Assembly (NCBI RefSeq): GCF_900100695.1
Contig: NZ_FNCF01000006.1
Location: forward strand, 1-64,000
Direction: 5' to 3'
DNA from: Klenkia brasiliensis
GTDB taxonomy: Bacteria; Actinomycetota; Actinomycetes; Mycobacteriales; Geodermatophilaceae
DNA length: 64,000 nt
Every line of letters begins with the position of its first letter. Position 1 is the first letter of the stretch. A program made the translations under genes and the position numbers. The notes under the pieces are model-generated. The model did not search any database, was not told where the DNA came from, and saw nothing but the letters and a program-made list of their open reading frames with translations. Of the stretch, positions 9,079 through 16,555 are shown piece after piece.

Positions 9079-10275
9079 TCACCAGCGCACCGGCAGCGCG
9101 TCCAGACCGAACACGATCGACCGCTGACGGAACGTCAGGGCGGCGGGGTCGGCGTCCACCGCCAGCCCGGGGAAGCGCCGCAGCAGCGCCGGGAACGCGA
9201 TCTGCAGCTCCAGCCGGGCCAGCGGGGCACCCAGGCAGTGGTGGATGCCGTGCCCGAAGGCGACGTGCTGGGTGGGGGAGCGGCGCAGGTCGAGCCGGTC
9301 GGGGTCGGCGAGCAGCCGTGGGTCGCGGTCGGCGCCGGCCAGCGAGCACAGCACGAGGTCCCCGGCGGCCACCTGCTGCCCGGCGAGCTCGACGTCGGCA
9401 CGGGCGAACCGGGGGAAGGCCACCTGCACGACGCTGAGGTGGCGCAGCAGCTCCTCGACGACGCCGGGCACCGCAGCCGGCTCGTCCCGCACCAGGGCGG
9501 CGTGCGCCGGGTCGCGCAGCAGGAGCAGGGTGCCCAGCGCCAGCATGCTGGCCGTCGTCTCGTGCCCGCCGACCAGCAGGCCGTCGACCAGGCCGGCCAG
9601 CTCGACGTCGTCCACGTCGTGGCCGTGGGTGCGCACCAGCTCGCCGAGCAGGCCCGGGCCGGGCTGCGCGCGCTCGCGGGCGACCAGGTCGCGCAGGTGG
9701 GCCAGGCCGTCGGCCGCGGAGTCCAGCGGGGCCAGGACCGAGGCCAGCAGGTCGAACCGGCCGGTCGCGATGGAGGCGAAGGCCTCCTGGTCGGCGCGGG
9801 ACACCCCGAGCAGCTCGCCGATCACCATCGCCGGCACCGGGGTGGCGAACTCGGCGACCAGGTCGGCGCCGGGCCCGGCCGCGGCGAGGGCGTCCAGCCG
9901 CTCGTGCACCACCCGCTCCACCGCCGGGGCCAGGGCGGCCAGCCGGCGGGCGGTGAACGCCGGGGCCAGCATGCGGCGCAGCCGGGTGTGGTCGGGCGGG
10001 TCGCGGAAGCCCAGGCCGCCGGGGTCGGCCAGCCCGAGGTCGCCGTCGTCGTCCCCGCCGGCCGCCGCGAGGTGCGCGAAGTCGTTGCTGAAGGCGGCGG
10101 TGTCGGCGAGCACGGCCCGCACGTCGGCGTGCCGCGTGACCAGCCAGACCGGGTTGCCGAACAGGTCCAGCCGGGTGACGGGCCCCTCCTCGCGCCGCTG
10201 CGCCAGCCAGCCGACGGGGTCGACGTCGTCCCGGGTGAGCGGGGCGAAGACGTCGTCGATCGCGAGCTCGGTCAC
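9079..10275 (-). CDS. Cytochrome P450
   Basis: 398 residues, soluble bacterial class I size. The haem-ligand motif FGHGIHHCLGAPLAR places the axial cysteine at residue 347; the I-helix oxygen-activation motif GGHETTASM and the K-helix ExxR (EELLR) are present. The protein would need ferredoxin and reductase partners; none is encoded beside it. The CYP family cannot be assigned by eye; the overall style (HLAAAGG insert, HxxDHTRLRRML before helix C) resembles macrolide/fatty-acid-type actinobacterial hydroxylases. It lies seven bases downstream of a GNAT gene on the same strand and is probably co-transcribed with it. Confidence 0.93.
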   Translation of the reverse strand: MTELAIDDVFAPLTRDDVDPVGWLAQRREEGPVTRLDLFGNPVWLVTRHADVRAVLADTAAFSNDFAHLAAAGGDDDGDLGLADPGGLGFRDPPDHTRLRRMLAPAFTARRLAALAPAVERVVHERLDALAAAGPGADLVAEFATPVPAMVIGELLGVSRADQEAFASIATGRFDLLASVLAPLDSAADGLAHLRDLVARERAQPGPGLLGELVRTHGHDVDDVELAGLVDGLLVGGHETTASMLALGTLLLLRDPAHAALVRDEPAAVPGVVEELLRHLSVVQVAFPRFARADVELAGQQVAAGDLVLCSLAGADRDPRLLADPDRLDLRRSPTQHVAFGHGIHHCLGAPLARLELQIAFPALLRRFPGLAVDADPAALTFRQRSIVFGLDALPVRW

Positions 10276-10281
10276 GGGGGC

Positions 10282-10845
10282 TCAGTCGTCGGCGGGCCGC
10301 CCGGGGTTCCCGAGCAGGGCCGTGGTGTCCAGCTCGAAGTGCACCGTCTGCAGCAGCTCGCCGGGCACCCGCTCGTCGAGGACCTCCACCACGGGCAGCG
10401 ACCGCCAGAACGCCTCGGCCCCGGGGACGGCGGTGTCGGTGTGCAGGCACAGCGTGCGGTAGCCGCCCTCGGTGACCGCCCACCGCGCCGCCGCGGTGAC
10501 CAGGGCGCGGGCCACACCGCGGCGGCGGTGCTCGGCGAGCACCCACACCCGCACCAGCTGGGCGACCGGCCGGTCGGCGTAGCGCTCGACCAGTGCCTGC
10601 GGGCTGCGCGGGCCGCCGGTGCGCACCGCGGTGGTGCCCATCAGCACGCCGTCGTCGTCGCGGGCGAGCAGGAGCACCTGACCGGGGGTGCGCAGGTAGG
10701 CCGTGGCCGGGTCGGCCACGTCGGCGTGCCACTCGGGGCGGAACCCGTAGCCGAGGTCCTCCTCCAGGACCCGCAGCATGAGCGCCCGCGCGGGGGCGAC
10801 GTCGTCGGGTCCGGCCGGCTGCACGTGCACCCTTGTTGCAAGCAT
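10282..10845 (-). CDS. GNAT-family N-acetyltransferase
   Basis: 187 residues from the ATG at 10845 (MLATRVHVQPAGPDDVAPAR). The acetyl-CoA binding motif is VRVWVLAEHRRRGVARALVTAAARWA (written in two parts: VRVWVLAEHRRRG, then VARALVTAA), with the usual RxxGxA pyrophosphate loop. Substrate unknown; the C-terminal CLHTDTAVPGAEAFWRSL is the typical strand-helix end of the fold. The frame extends 30 codons upstream, but that stretch overlaps the divergent desaturase promoter. It precedes the P450 gene in a likely two-gene unit. Confidence 0.82.
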   Translation of the reverse strand: MLATRVHVQPAGPDDVAPARALMLRVLEEDLGYGFRPEWHADVADPATAYLRTPGQVLLLARDDDGVLMGTTAVRTGGPRSPQALVERYADRPVAQLVRVWVLAEHRRRGVARALVTAAARWAVTEGGYRTLCLHTDTAVPGAEAFWRSLPVVEVLDERVPGELLQTVHFELDTTALLGNPGRPADD

Positions 10846-10854
10846 CAGGCAACA
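10834..10854. promoter_or_regulatory. Inverted repeat in the GNAT/desaturase divergent promoter
   Basis: TGTTGC (10834-10839) and GCAACA (10849-10854) form a perfect 6-bp inverted repeat with a nine-base spacer. It straddles the GNAT start codon and lies about 65 bases before the desaturase start, a plausible position for a TetR- or MarR-type operator controlling both. Confidence 0.4.
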
Positions 10855-10915
10855 GCGTGCCACAGCCCGGGGCCGAGTAGCGTCCCCCCCGTCGGCCCCA
10901 CCCTGGAGGTGCACG

Positions 10916-11878
10916 GTGTCCCGGACCCCCGCCACGACGGCGCTGCTGACCGAGCTCGAGCCGGTCGTCGAGGAGAACCTGAACCGGCACGAGAAGATGG
11001 CGCAGGAGTGGCACCCGCACGACTACGTGCCGTGGTCGCAGGGCCGCGACTTCGCCTTCCTGGGCGGCGAGGACTGGGCGCCCGAGCAGTCCCGGCTGGA
11101 CGCCACCGCCAAGGCGGCGATGATCACCAACCTGCTCACCGAGGACAACCTGCCGAGCTACCACCGGGAGATCGCCACCCGGTTCAGCCGGGACGGCGCC
11201 TGGGGCACCTGGGTGGGCCGCTGGACGGCCGAGGAGAACCGGCACGGCATCGCCATCCGCGACTACCTCGTGGTCACCCGCGGTGTCGACCCGGTCGAGC
11301 TCGAGCGCGCCCGGATGGACTACATGACCTCGGGCTACGACTCCGGGGACAAGACCCCGCTCGAGGCGGTGGCCTACGTGTCCTTCCAGGAGCTGGCCAC
11401 CCGGGTGAGCCACCGCAACACCGGCAAGGCGACCAACGACCCGATCGCCGACCAGATGCTCGCCCGGATCGCCAAGGACGAGAACCTGCACATGGTCTTC
11501 TACCGGAACATCGTCGCGGCGGCGCTGGACATCGCCCCCGACGAGACGATGCGCGCCATCGCCGACGAGGTCATCGGTTTCGAGATGCCCGGCGCCACGA
11601 TGGCCGGGTTCCGGAAGAACTCCACGATCATCGCCAAGGCCGGGATCTACGACCTGCGGCTGCACCACGACGACGTCGTCGCGCCGATCCTGCGGCACTG
11701 GAAGGTCTTCGAGCGCACCGGCTTCGGGCCCGAGGGGGAGAAGGCGCGCGAGGAGCTGGCCGCGTTCATGTCCGGCCTGGACGCGCAGGCGACGAAGTTC
11801 GTGGAGTCCCGGCAGCGGATGCGCGACCGACTGCAGGCCAAGCAGGACGCCGAGATCGCCCCCCTCTCCCAGGCCTGA
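10916..11878 (+). CDS. Acyl-[ACP] desaturase, ferritin-like di-iron type
   Basis: 320 residues from the GTG at 10916, with GGAGG at 10905-10909 six bases upstream. The fold is the soluble di-iron fatty acid desaturase family (mycobacterial DesA-like, plant stearoyl-ACP desaturase). Iron ligands are visible in two ExxH pairs: WTAEENRHG and KDENLHM, plus the helix-1 and helix-2 glutamates in EENLNRHE and NLPSYHREI. It would introduce a double bond into an acyl chain held on acyl carrier protein, adjusting membrane or storage-lipid unsaturation. It is monocistronic, followed by a strong inverted repeat. Confidence 0.9.
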   Translation: MSRTPATTALLTELEPVVEENLNRHEKMAQEWHPHDYVPWSQGRDFAFLGGEDWAPEQSRLDATAKAAMITNLLTEDNLPSYHREIATRFSRDGAWGTWVGRWTAEENRHGIAIRDYLVVTRGVDPVELERARMDYMTSGYDSGDKTPLEAVAYVSFQELATRVSHRNTGKATNDPIADQMLARIAKDENLHMVFYRNIVAAALDIAPDETMRAIADEVIGFEMPGATMAGFRKNSTIIAKAGIYDLRLHHDDVVAPILRHWKVFERTGFGPEGEKAREELAAFMSGLDAQATKFVESRQRMRDRLQAKQDAEIAPLSQA

Positions 11879-11900
11879 GGCACCCGCCCGCCTGCCGGGG

Positions 11901-11960
11901 CGAGGGATCCCCTCCACCACGGATCGCCGCTGTGCGTGGTGCAGGGGATCCCCTGCCTCG
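11901..11960. repeat. Large imperfect hairpin containing a 16-bp perfect palindrome
   Basis: The left arm (11901-11921) and right arm (11935-11960) share CGAGG, GATCCCCT and CACCACG in mirrored order; the right arm carries five extra bases. Inside it, GCAGGGGATCCCCTGC (11941-11956) is a perfect palindrome. It lies between the desaturase and the exonuclease III gene. It may terminate desaturase transcription, but it is larger than needed and has no T-run. Confidence 0.6.
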
Positions 11961-11981
11961 GCGGGTCGGCTGCGTCGTCCC

Positions 11982-11987
11982 TAGGGT
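11982..11987 (+). promoter_or_regulatory. Leaderless -10 element of the exonuclease gene
   Basis: TAGGGT ends six bases before the GTG start at 11994, which places the expected transcription start at or next to the start codon. Confidence 0.5.
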
Positions 11988-11993
11988 CGACCC

Positions 11994-12791
11994 GTGCGCC
12001 TGGCGACCTGGAACGTGAACTCCGTCCGGACCCGGGTCGACCGGGTCACCGCGTTCCTGGAGCGCAGCGGCGTCGACGTCCTGGCCATCCAGGAGACCAA
12101 GTGCCGGGACGACCAGTTCCCGCACCTGCCCTTCGAGGCCATCGGCTACGAGGTCGCCCACGTCGGGCACTCGCAGTGGAACGGCGTCGCCGTGGTGTCC
12201 CGGGTCGGGATCGAAGACGTGCAGGTCGGCTTCGACGGCATGCCGTCCTGGTCGTCGAAGGAGGGCGTGGAGCCCGCCCCCGAGGCCCGGGCCATCGGGG
12301 CGACCTGCGGCGGCGTCCGGATGTGGTCGCTCTACGTGCCCAACGGCCGGCAGCTGGGCGACCCGCACCTGACCTACAAGCTGGAGTGGCTGGCGGCGCT
12401 GCGCACGACGGCCGCGGGCTGGCTGGCCGCCGACGGCGACGCGCAGATCGCGCTGACCGGCGACTGGAACATCGCCCCGCAGGACGACGACGTCTGGGAC
12501 ATGGCGGTGTTCAGCCACTCCACGCACGTCAGCCCGCCCGAGCGGGCGGCGTTCGCCGCGGTGGTGGACGCCGGCTACGCCGACGTGGTGCGCCCGCACA
12601 CGCCGGGGGAGTTCACCTACTGGGACTACACCCAGCTCCGCTTCCCACGCCGTGAGGGGATGCGGATCGACTTCCAGCTGTGCTCACCGGCCTTGGCCGC
12701 CCGGGTGACCGGCGCGTCGATCGACCGGCAGGAGCGCAAGGGCAAGGGCGCCTCCGACCACGCCCCGGTCCTGGTGGACCTGGCCGACTAG
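11994..12791 (+). CDS. xthA: Exodeoxyribonuclease III
   Basis: 265 residues of the exonuclease/endonuclease/phosphatase fold. Acts at abasic sites in base excision repair and has 3'-5' exonuclease and 3'-phosphatase activity on duplex DNA. Catalytic landmarks: the Asn-containing ATWNVNSVR at the N-terminus, Glu in QETKCRDDQF, Asp/Asn in TGDWNIAPQDDDVWD, Asp in RIDFQL, and the terminal SDHAPV histidine. The GTG at 11994 is chosen because the protein then starts directly at the first strand and a leaderless -10 hexamer fits it. It converges on a 125-aa hypothetical gene with four bases of overlap. Confidence 0.94.
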   Translation: MRLATWNVNSVRTRVDRVTAFLERSGVDVLAIQETKCRDDQFPHLPFEAIGYEVAHVGHSQWNGVAVVSRVGIEDVQVGFDGMPSWSSKEGVEPAPEARAIGATCGGVRMWSLYVPNGRQLGDPHLTYKLEWLAALRTTAAGWLAADGDAQIALTGDWNIAPQDDDVWDMAVFSHSTHVSPPERAAFAAVVDAGYADVVRPHTPGEFTYWDYTQLRFPRREGMRIDFQLCSPALAARVTGASIDRQERKGKGASDHAPVLVDLAD

Positions 12792-13165
12792 CGCACGATC
12801 CCCGTCGGGCCGCCGGGCCCGCCGGAGGGCCGGACGTCGCCGAGGCGGTCCAGCGCGCGCCGCCAGCGCGGGGTGCGCCGCTGCTCGAGCTGGGCGATCC
12901 GGGCCTCGAGCTCGTCGACCCGGCCGACCGGGCGCACCGGCGGCGGCGGGGGGACGGCCAGCTCCGCGAGCTGGGTGGTCAGCGCCTGCACCACCTCGGC
13001 GGCGTCGGCGGGGGACAGGTGCACGGTGCCCACGCAGACGCTCTCGCGCCACACGCTGAGGTTGATGGCGTGCAGGTCGGGGTGCCGGGTGATCCGCACA
13101 CCCCGGCCCTGACCGCGCCGGTCGAGCACCCACGAACCCATCCGTGACACCGCCGGCACCGTCAT
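12788..13165 (-). CDS. Hypothetical protein with C-terminal coiled segment, 125 aa
   Basis: Starts at ATG 13165 (MTVPAVSRMGSWVLDR). The first 55 residues look like a compact beta domain (GVRITRHPDLHAINLSVW, then CVGTVHLSPADAAEVVQAL); a proline run (PPPPP) near residue 73 leads to a short coiled coil (VDELEARIAQLEQRR) and a basic tail. No membrane segment or known motif. The middle part resembles small actinobacterial proteins with the same length whose function is unknown. The frame is open far upstream on this strand but that region is the antisense of the SDR gene. Confidence 0.7.
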   Translation of the reverse strand: MTVPAVSRMGSWVLDRRGQGRGVRITRHPDLHAINLSVWRESVCVGTVHLSPADAAEVVQALTTQLAELAVPPPPPVRPVGRVDELEARIAQLEQRRTPRWRRALDRLGDVRPSGGPGGPTGIVR

Positions 13166-13226
13166 GGCACGACGGTCCTGGTCGGGGCCCGGTTCGTCAA
13201 CCGGGAAGCAGATGGCACCCCGCCCA

Positions 13227-13241
13227 GTTGCATGAAGCAAC
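13227..13241. promoter_or_regulatory. Inverted repeat GTTGC-ATGAA-GCAAC upstream of the SDR
   Basis: Perfect 5-bp arms (13227-13231 and 13237-13241) around five bases, 26 bases before the SDR start, in the divergent gap. Spacing and sequence are typical of MarR- or TetR-type operators. The half-sites match those of the repeat at 10834-10854. Confidence 0.45.
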
Positions 13242-13267
13242 AACCAATGCAGGAAGAGGGCACGGAC

Positions 13268-14020
13268 ATGGCGCAGTTCGAAGGCAAGGTCGCGATCGTC
13301 ACCGGGGGTGGCAGCGGCATCGGTGAGGCGGTGGTCAAGGAGCTGGCCGCCGAGGGCGCCCGGGTCGTGGTGACCGACGTGCAGCTGGCGGCCGCCCAGC
13401 GCGTCGTCGACGAGGTCGAGCGGGCCGGCGGCACGGCGGTGGCGGTCGAGGCCGACTCGTCGGTCGCCGGGGACAACGAGCGCGCCGTGCAGGTGGCGGT
13501 GGACACCTTCGGCGGCCTGCACCTGGCGGTGAACAACGCCGGCATCGGGGCGCCGCCGCAGCCGATCGGCGAGTACGACGTCGCCGCGTGGGACCGCGTG
13601 CGGAGCGTCGACCTGGACGGCGTCTTCTACGCCCTGCGGTACGAGATCCCCGCGATGCTCGCCTCCGGCGGCGGCGCCATCGTCAACATGGGCTCCGTGC
13701 TCGGCTCGGTCGGCATCGCGCACAACGCCGCCTACGTCGCGTCCAAGCACGCGCTGGTGGGCCTCACCAAGGTCGCCGCGCTGGAGTACACCGCCCAGGG
13801 CGTCCGCACGAACGCCGTCGGCCCCGGCTTCATCGACACGCCCCTGGTGCGCGCCTCGCTGTCGCCCGAGGCCCTGGCCGCCCTGGAGGCCGAGCACGCC
13901 GCCCAGCGGCTGGGCACCGACGCCGAGGTGTCGGCGCTCGTGCTGTTCCTGCTCAGCGACCGGGCCTCCTTCATCAGCGGCAGCTACCACCTCGTCGACG
14001 GCGGCTACAGCGCGCACTGA
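13268..14020 (+). CDS. Short-chain dehydrogenase/reductase (SDR), classical type
   Basis: 250 residues. Rossmann motif TGGGSGIG near residue 14, NNAG strand, and catalytic Ser-Tyr-Lys in GSVLGS and YVASK. The C-terminal SGSYHLVDGGYSAH is the usual closing motif. Cofactor preference reads as NAD-type because an Asp (VVTDVQ) ends beta-2. The ATG at 13268 is preferred over the one at 13232 because GAGGG (13256-13260) lies seven bases upstream and the Rossmann strand then starts at residue 6. Substrate unknown; it stands alone upstream of the SPL-like gene. Confidence 0.9.
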   Translation: MAQFEGKVAIVTGGGSGIGEAVVKELAAEGARVVVTDVQLAAAQRVVDEVERAGGTAVAVEADSSVAGDNERAVQVAVDTFGGLHLAVNNAGIGAPPQPIGEYDVAAWDRVRSVDLDGVFYALRYEIPAMLASGGGAIVNMGSVLGSVGIAHNAAYVASKHALVGLTKVAALEYTAQGVRTNAVGPGFIDTPLVRASLSPEALAALEAEHAAQRLGTDAEVSALVLFLLSDRASFISGSYHLVDGGYSAH

Positions 14021-14057
14021 CACCGGCACCGGCGGGGAAGCGGACCCCCGGGTCCCG

Positions 14058-15152
14058 GTGTTCTCCCCGGTGATGACCACTGCAGCCCCCACCCGCGTGT
14101 GGACCCCGTCCCGCGTGCTGGTGACCGCGTCCGCCGCCGCCCTCCCGTACGGGCAGGCCGTCCTCGACCGCGTGCAGGCCGCCGGCGTCCCCGACGTCCG
14201 CGTGCTGCCCGGCGACCGGCTGCCCAACCTGCGGGGGGACGGCGACCGGGCCGCCTTCATGGCCGCCAAGGACACCCTCGCCGTGGTGGTGGGCGCGCCC
14301 TCGAAACGGAAGCTGCAGCCGATCCCGCCGTCCGCGGACTGGCGGTTCGACCTGGCCGAGGGCTGCCCCGCGCACTGCCAGTACTGCTACCTCGCCGGGT
14401 CGCTGTCCGGGCCGCCGGTCACCCGGGTGTTCGCCGACCTGCCCGACGTCCTCACCTCCCTCGACGGCTACGTCGGGCGCGGCGCGGTCACCTCGGGCAC
14501 CGCGGAGCGCGGCCACGAGGGGACGACGTTCGAGGCGTCCTGCTACACCGACCCGCTGGCCATCGAGCACCTGACCGGCGGGCTGGCCACCGCCATCACG
14601 CACTTCGGGACGCACGCCTGGCCCGGGCCGGTGCAGCTGCGGGCGACCACCAAGTTCGACGACGTCGAGCCGCTGCTGGACCTGCCGCACCGCGGGCGCA
14701 CCCGGCTGCGCTTCTCGGTCAACGCCGCCACCGTCGGCCGGCGGTTCGAGGGCGCGACCTCGCCGGTGCCCGCCCGGGTGGCCGCGCTGGGCCGGGTGGC
14801 CGAGGCCGGCTACCCGGTCGGGCTGACGATCGCGCCGATCATGCCGGTGGAGGACTGGCGCACCGAGTACGGCGAGCTGCTGGACTCCGTGGCCGCCGTG
14901 CTGCCCGCCGGGGCCGACCTGACGGTCGAGTGCATCACGCACCGGTTCACGCCGGGCAGCAAGGCCACGCTGCTGGACTGGTACCCGCGCACCAAGCTGG
15001 AGATGGACGAGGACCTGCGGGCGCAGAAGCGCGGCAAGTTCGGCGCGGTCAAGCACGTCTACCCGAAGCCCGTGATGGCGGAGCTGCGCGGCTGGTTCAC
15101 CGACGCGGTCGACCAGAGGCTGCCGGGCGCTCGCTTCCTCTACTGGACATGA
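14058..15152 (+). CDS. Spore photoproduct lyase-like radical SAM protein
   Basis: 364 residues from GTG 14058; an ATG at 14073 would give 359. The radical SAM cluster motif is CPAHCQYC (Cys103, Cys107, Cys110), and the region FEASCYTDPLAIEHLTG aligns with the part of Bacillus spore photoproduct lyase that holds the hydrogen-donating cysteine, here Cys162. SplB-type enzymes reverse the 5-thyminyl-5,6-dihydrothymine lesion using S-adenosylmethionine. The organism shows no other sporulation gene in the window, so the lesion or substrate is open. It is followed 12 bases later by an AAA+ ATPase gene and near YaaA and exonuclease III, a stress-repair neighbourhood. Confidence 0.85.
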   Translation: MFSPVMTTAAPTRVWTPSRVLVTASAAALPYGQAVLDRVQAAGVPDVRVLPGDRLPNLRGDGDRAAFMAAKDTLAVVVGAPSKRKLQPIPPSADWRFDLAEGCPAHCQYCYLAGSLSGPPVTRVFADLPDVLTSLDGYVGRGAVTSGTAERGHEGTTFEASCYTDPLAIEHLTGGLATAITHFGTHAWPGPVQLRATTKFDDVEPLLDLPHRGRTRLRFSVNAATVGRRFEGATSPVPARVAALGRVAEAGYPVGLTIAPIMPVEDWRTEYGELLDSVAAVLPAGADLTVECITHRFTPGSKATLLDWYPRTKLEMDEDLRAQKRGKFGAVKHVYPKPVMAELRGWFTDAVDQRLPGARFLYWT

Positions 15153-15160
15153 CCGTTCAG

Positions 15161-15166
15161 TAATGT
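15161..15166 (+). promoter_or_regulatory. Leaderless -10 element of the AAA+ ATPase gene
   Basis: TAATGT lies seven bases before the GTG at 15174, which favours that GTG as the start codon over the one at 15165. Confidence 0.45.
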
Positions 15167-15173
15167 GCGCCGG

Positions 15174-16544
15174 GTGGAGCCCGCCGAGTTCGCCCGCCAG
15201 TTCTCCCGGTTCATGAGCTGGGCCCACGAGGCCGGCGACGGGCAGGCCGACGGCCCGGTCACCAGCGCCCTGCGCGAGCACCTGGGTGCCGACGCCGCCG
15301 ACCTGCCGGTGGTGGCCCGGGAGCTGGCCCCCTTCGAGCAGGTCAACCTGCAGATCGCGCTGGAGCGGTGGGTGGCCGACCGCGACGTGCAGGTGGTCGG
15401 CTACTCGGTGCCGCCGCACCACATGCACCCCGAGCTGGCCCAGCTGCTGTCCGGCGAGGGCCTGCCCCGGCTGCGCCGCACCGCCCCGCCGCTGGCCGAC
15501 CTGCCCTCGGGCCCGGGCCGGACGACGGCGGTCTGGCGGACGGCGCTGCTGCTGGTCCGCGACGACCGCGGCGCCTCCGTGCTGCTGGTCCGTGGCCCCG
15601 AGCGGCACCAGCAGCCCACGCTGACCGTCGAGGTGGCCGGTCTCCCCGGCGCGCAGGCGCAGGAGGTCCTCGCCGAGCTGGACGCCCTCCGCGCCCGGCA
15701 CAACGTCTACCGCGGCCAGGTGCTCGAGCTGCGGCAGAGCAACAGCGGCGTCGACGTCCTGTTCCCGGTGCTGCCGCGCACCGAGCGGGCCGACGTCGTC
15801 CTGCCCGAGGAGGTGCTCGCCCGGGTCGAGCGGCACAGCATCGGCATCGCCGAGCAGCGGGACGCGCTGCGCGCGGCCGGCCAGCACCTCAAGCGCGGCC
15901 TGCTGCTGTTCGGCCCGCCCGGCACCGGCAAGACGCACACCACCCGGTACGTGGTGCAGCACGTCCCCGGCGCCACCGTGCTGCTGCTCTCGGGCCGGTC
16001 GCTGCACCTGGTGGGCGAGGTGACCCAGTTGGCCCGCGACCTGGAGCCCGCCGTCGTCGTCCTGGAGGACGTCGACCTGGTGGCCGAGGACCGCGGCCAC
16101 TCCCACGGGCCGCAGCCGGTGCTGTTCGAGCTGCTGGACGCCATGGACGGCGCGGCAAGCGACGCCGACCTGCTGTTCGTGCTGACCACCAACCGGGCCG
16201 AGGCGCTGGAGCACGCGCTGGCCGCCCGGCCGGGCCGGGTGGACGTCGCGGTGGAGATCGGCCTGCCCGACGCCGACGCCCGGCGCCGGCTGCTGGAGGT
16301 CTACGGGCGGGGGAGCGGTCTGGCCGTCGGTCCGGACGACGTCGAGCACGTCGTCGGCGCCACCGCGGGCGTCACGGCGTCGTTCATCAAGGAGCTGGTG
16401 CGCCGGGCGGTGCTGGAGTCGCTGCTGGCCGGGGCCACCGACGGCACGGTGACGGGGGAGCACCTGCGCCGCGCGCTGGACGACCTGCTCGACAGCACGC
16501 AGGAGGTCACCCGCGCCCTGCTGGGGGTGCCGGGGCAGCCGTAA
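15174..16544 (+). CDS. AAA+ family ATPase with N-terminal accessory domain
   Basis: 456 residues from the GTG at 15174 (three codons longer from 15165). The C-terminal half is a single AAA+ module: Walker A GPPGTGKTHTTR, Walker B VVVLEDVDLVAED, sensor-1 FVLTTNRAE, arginine-finger region LAARPGRVD, then a helical lid. The N-terminal 200 residues are a domain I do not recognise, with a beta-rich part (TLTVEVAGLPGAQAQEVLAELDAL). The layout resembles Cdc48/BCS1-like single-ring ATPases acting as unfoldases or remodelers. It follows the SPL-like gene by about 20 bases and precedes yaaA. Confidence 0.85.
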   Translation: MEPAEFARQFSRFMSWAHEAGDGQADGPVTSALREHLGADAADLPVVARELAPFEQVNLQIALERWVADRDVQVVGYSVPPHHMHPELAQLLSGEGLPRLRRTAPPLADLPSGPGRTTAVWRTALLLVRDDRGASVLLVRGPERHQQPTLTVEVAGLPGAQAQEVLAELDALRARHNVYRGQVLELRQSNSGVDVLFPVLPRTERADVVLPEEVLARVERHSIGIAEQRDALRAAGQHLKRGLLLFGPPGTGKTHTTRYVVQHVPGATVLLLSGRSLHLVGEVTQLARDLEPAVVVLEDVDLVAEDRGHSHGPQPVLFELLDAMDGAASDADLLFVLTTNRAEALEHALAARPGRVDVAVEIGLPDADARRRLLEVYGRGSGLAVGPDDVEHVVGATAGVTASFIKELVRRAVLESLLAGATDGTVTGEHLRRALDDLLDSTQEVTRALLGVPGQP

Positions 16545-16547
16545 CCT
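16542..16547 (+). promoter_or_regulatory. Possible -10 element of yaaA
   Basis: TAACCT, whose first three bases are the stop codon of the ATPase gene, lies eight bases before the yaaA GTG. A leaderless transcript from within the end of the previous gene is possible. Confidence 0.3.
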
Positions 16548-16555
16548 GGCTCCCC

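Noticed and set aside
9079-11878. A biosynthetic cluster around the P450 and desaturase.
   Set aside because: No synthase, carrier protein or tailoring set nearby; the genes are divergent and probably independent.
14058-15152. Evidence for endospore formation.
   Set aside because: SPL-like proteins occur in non-sporulating actinobacteria and no other sporulation gene is visible.
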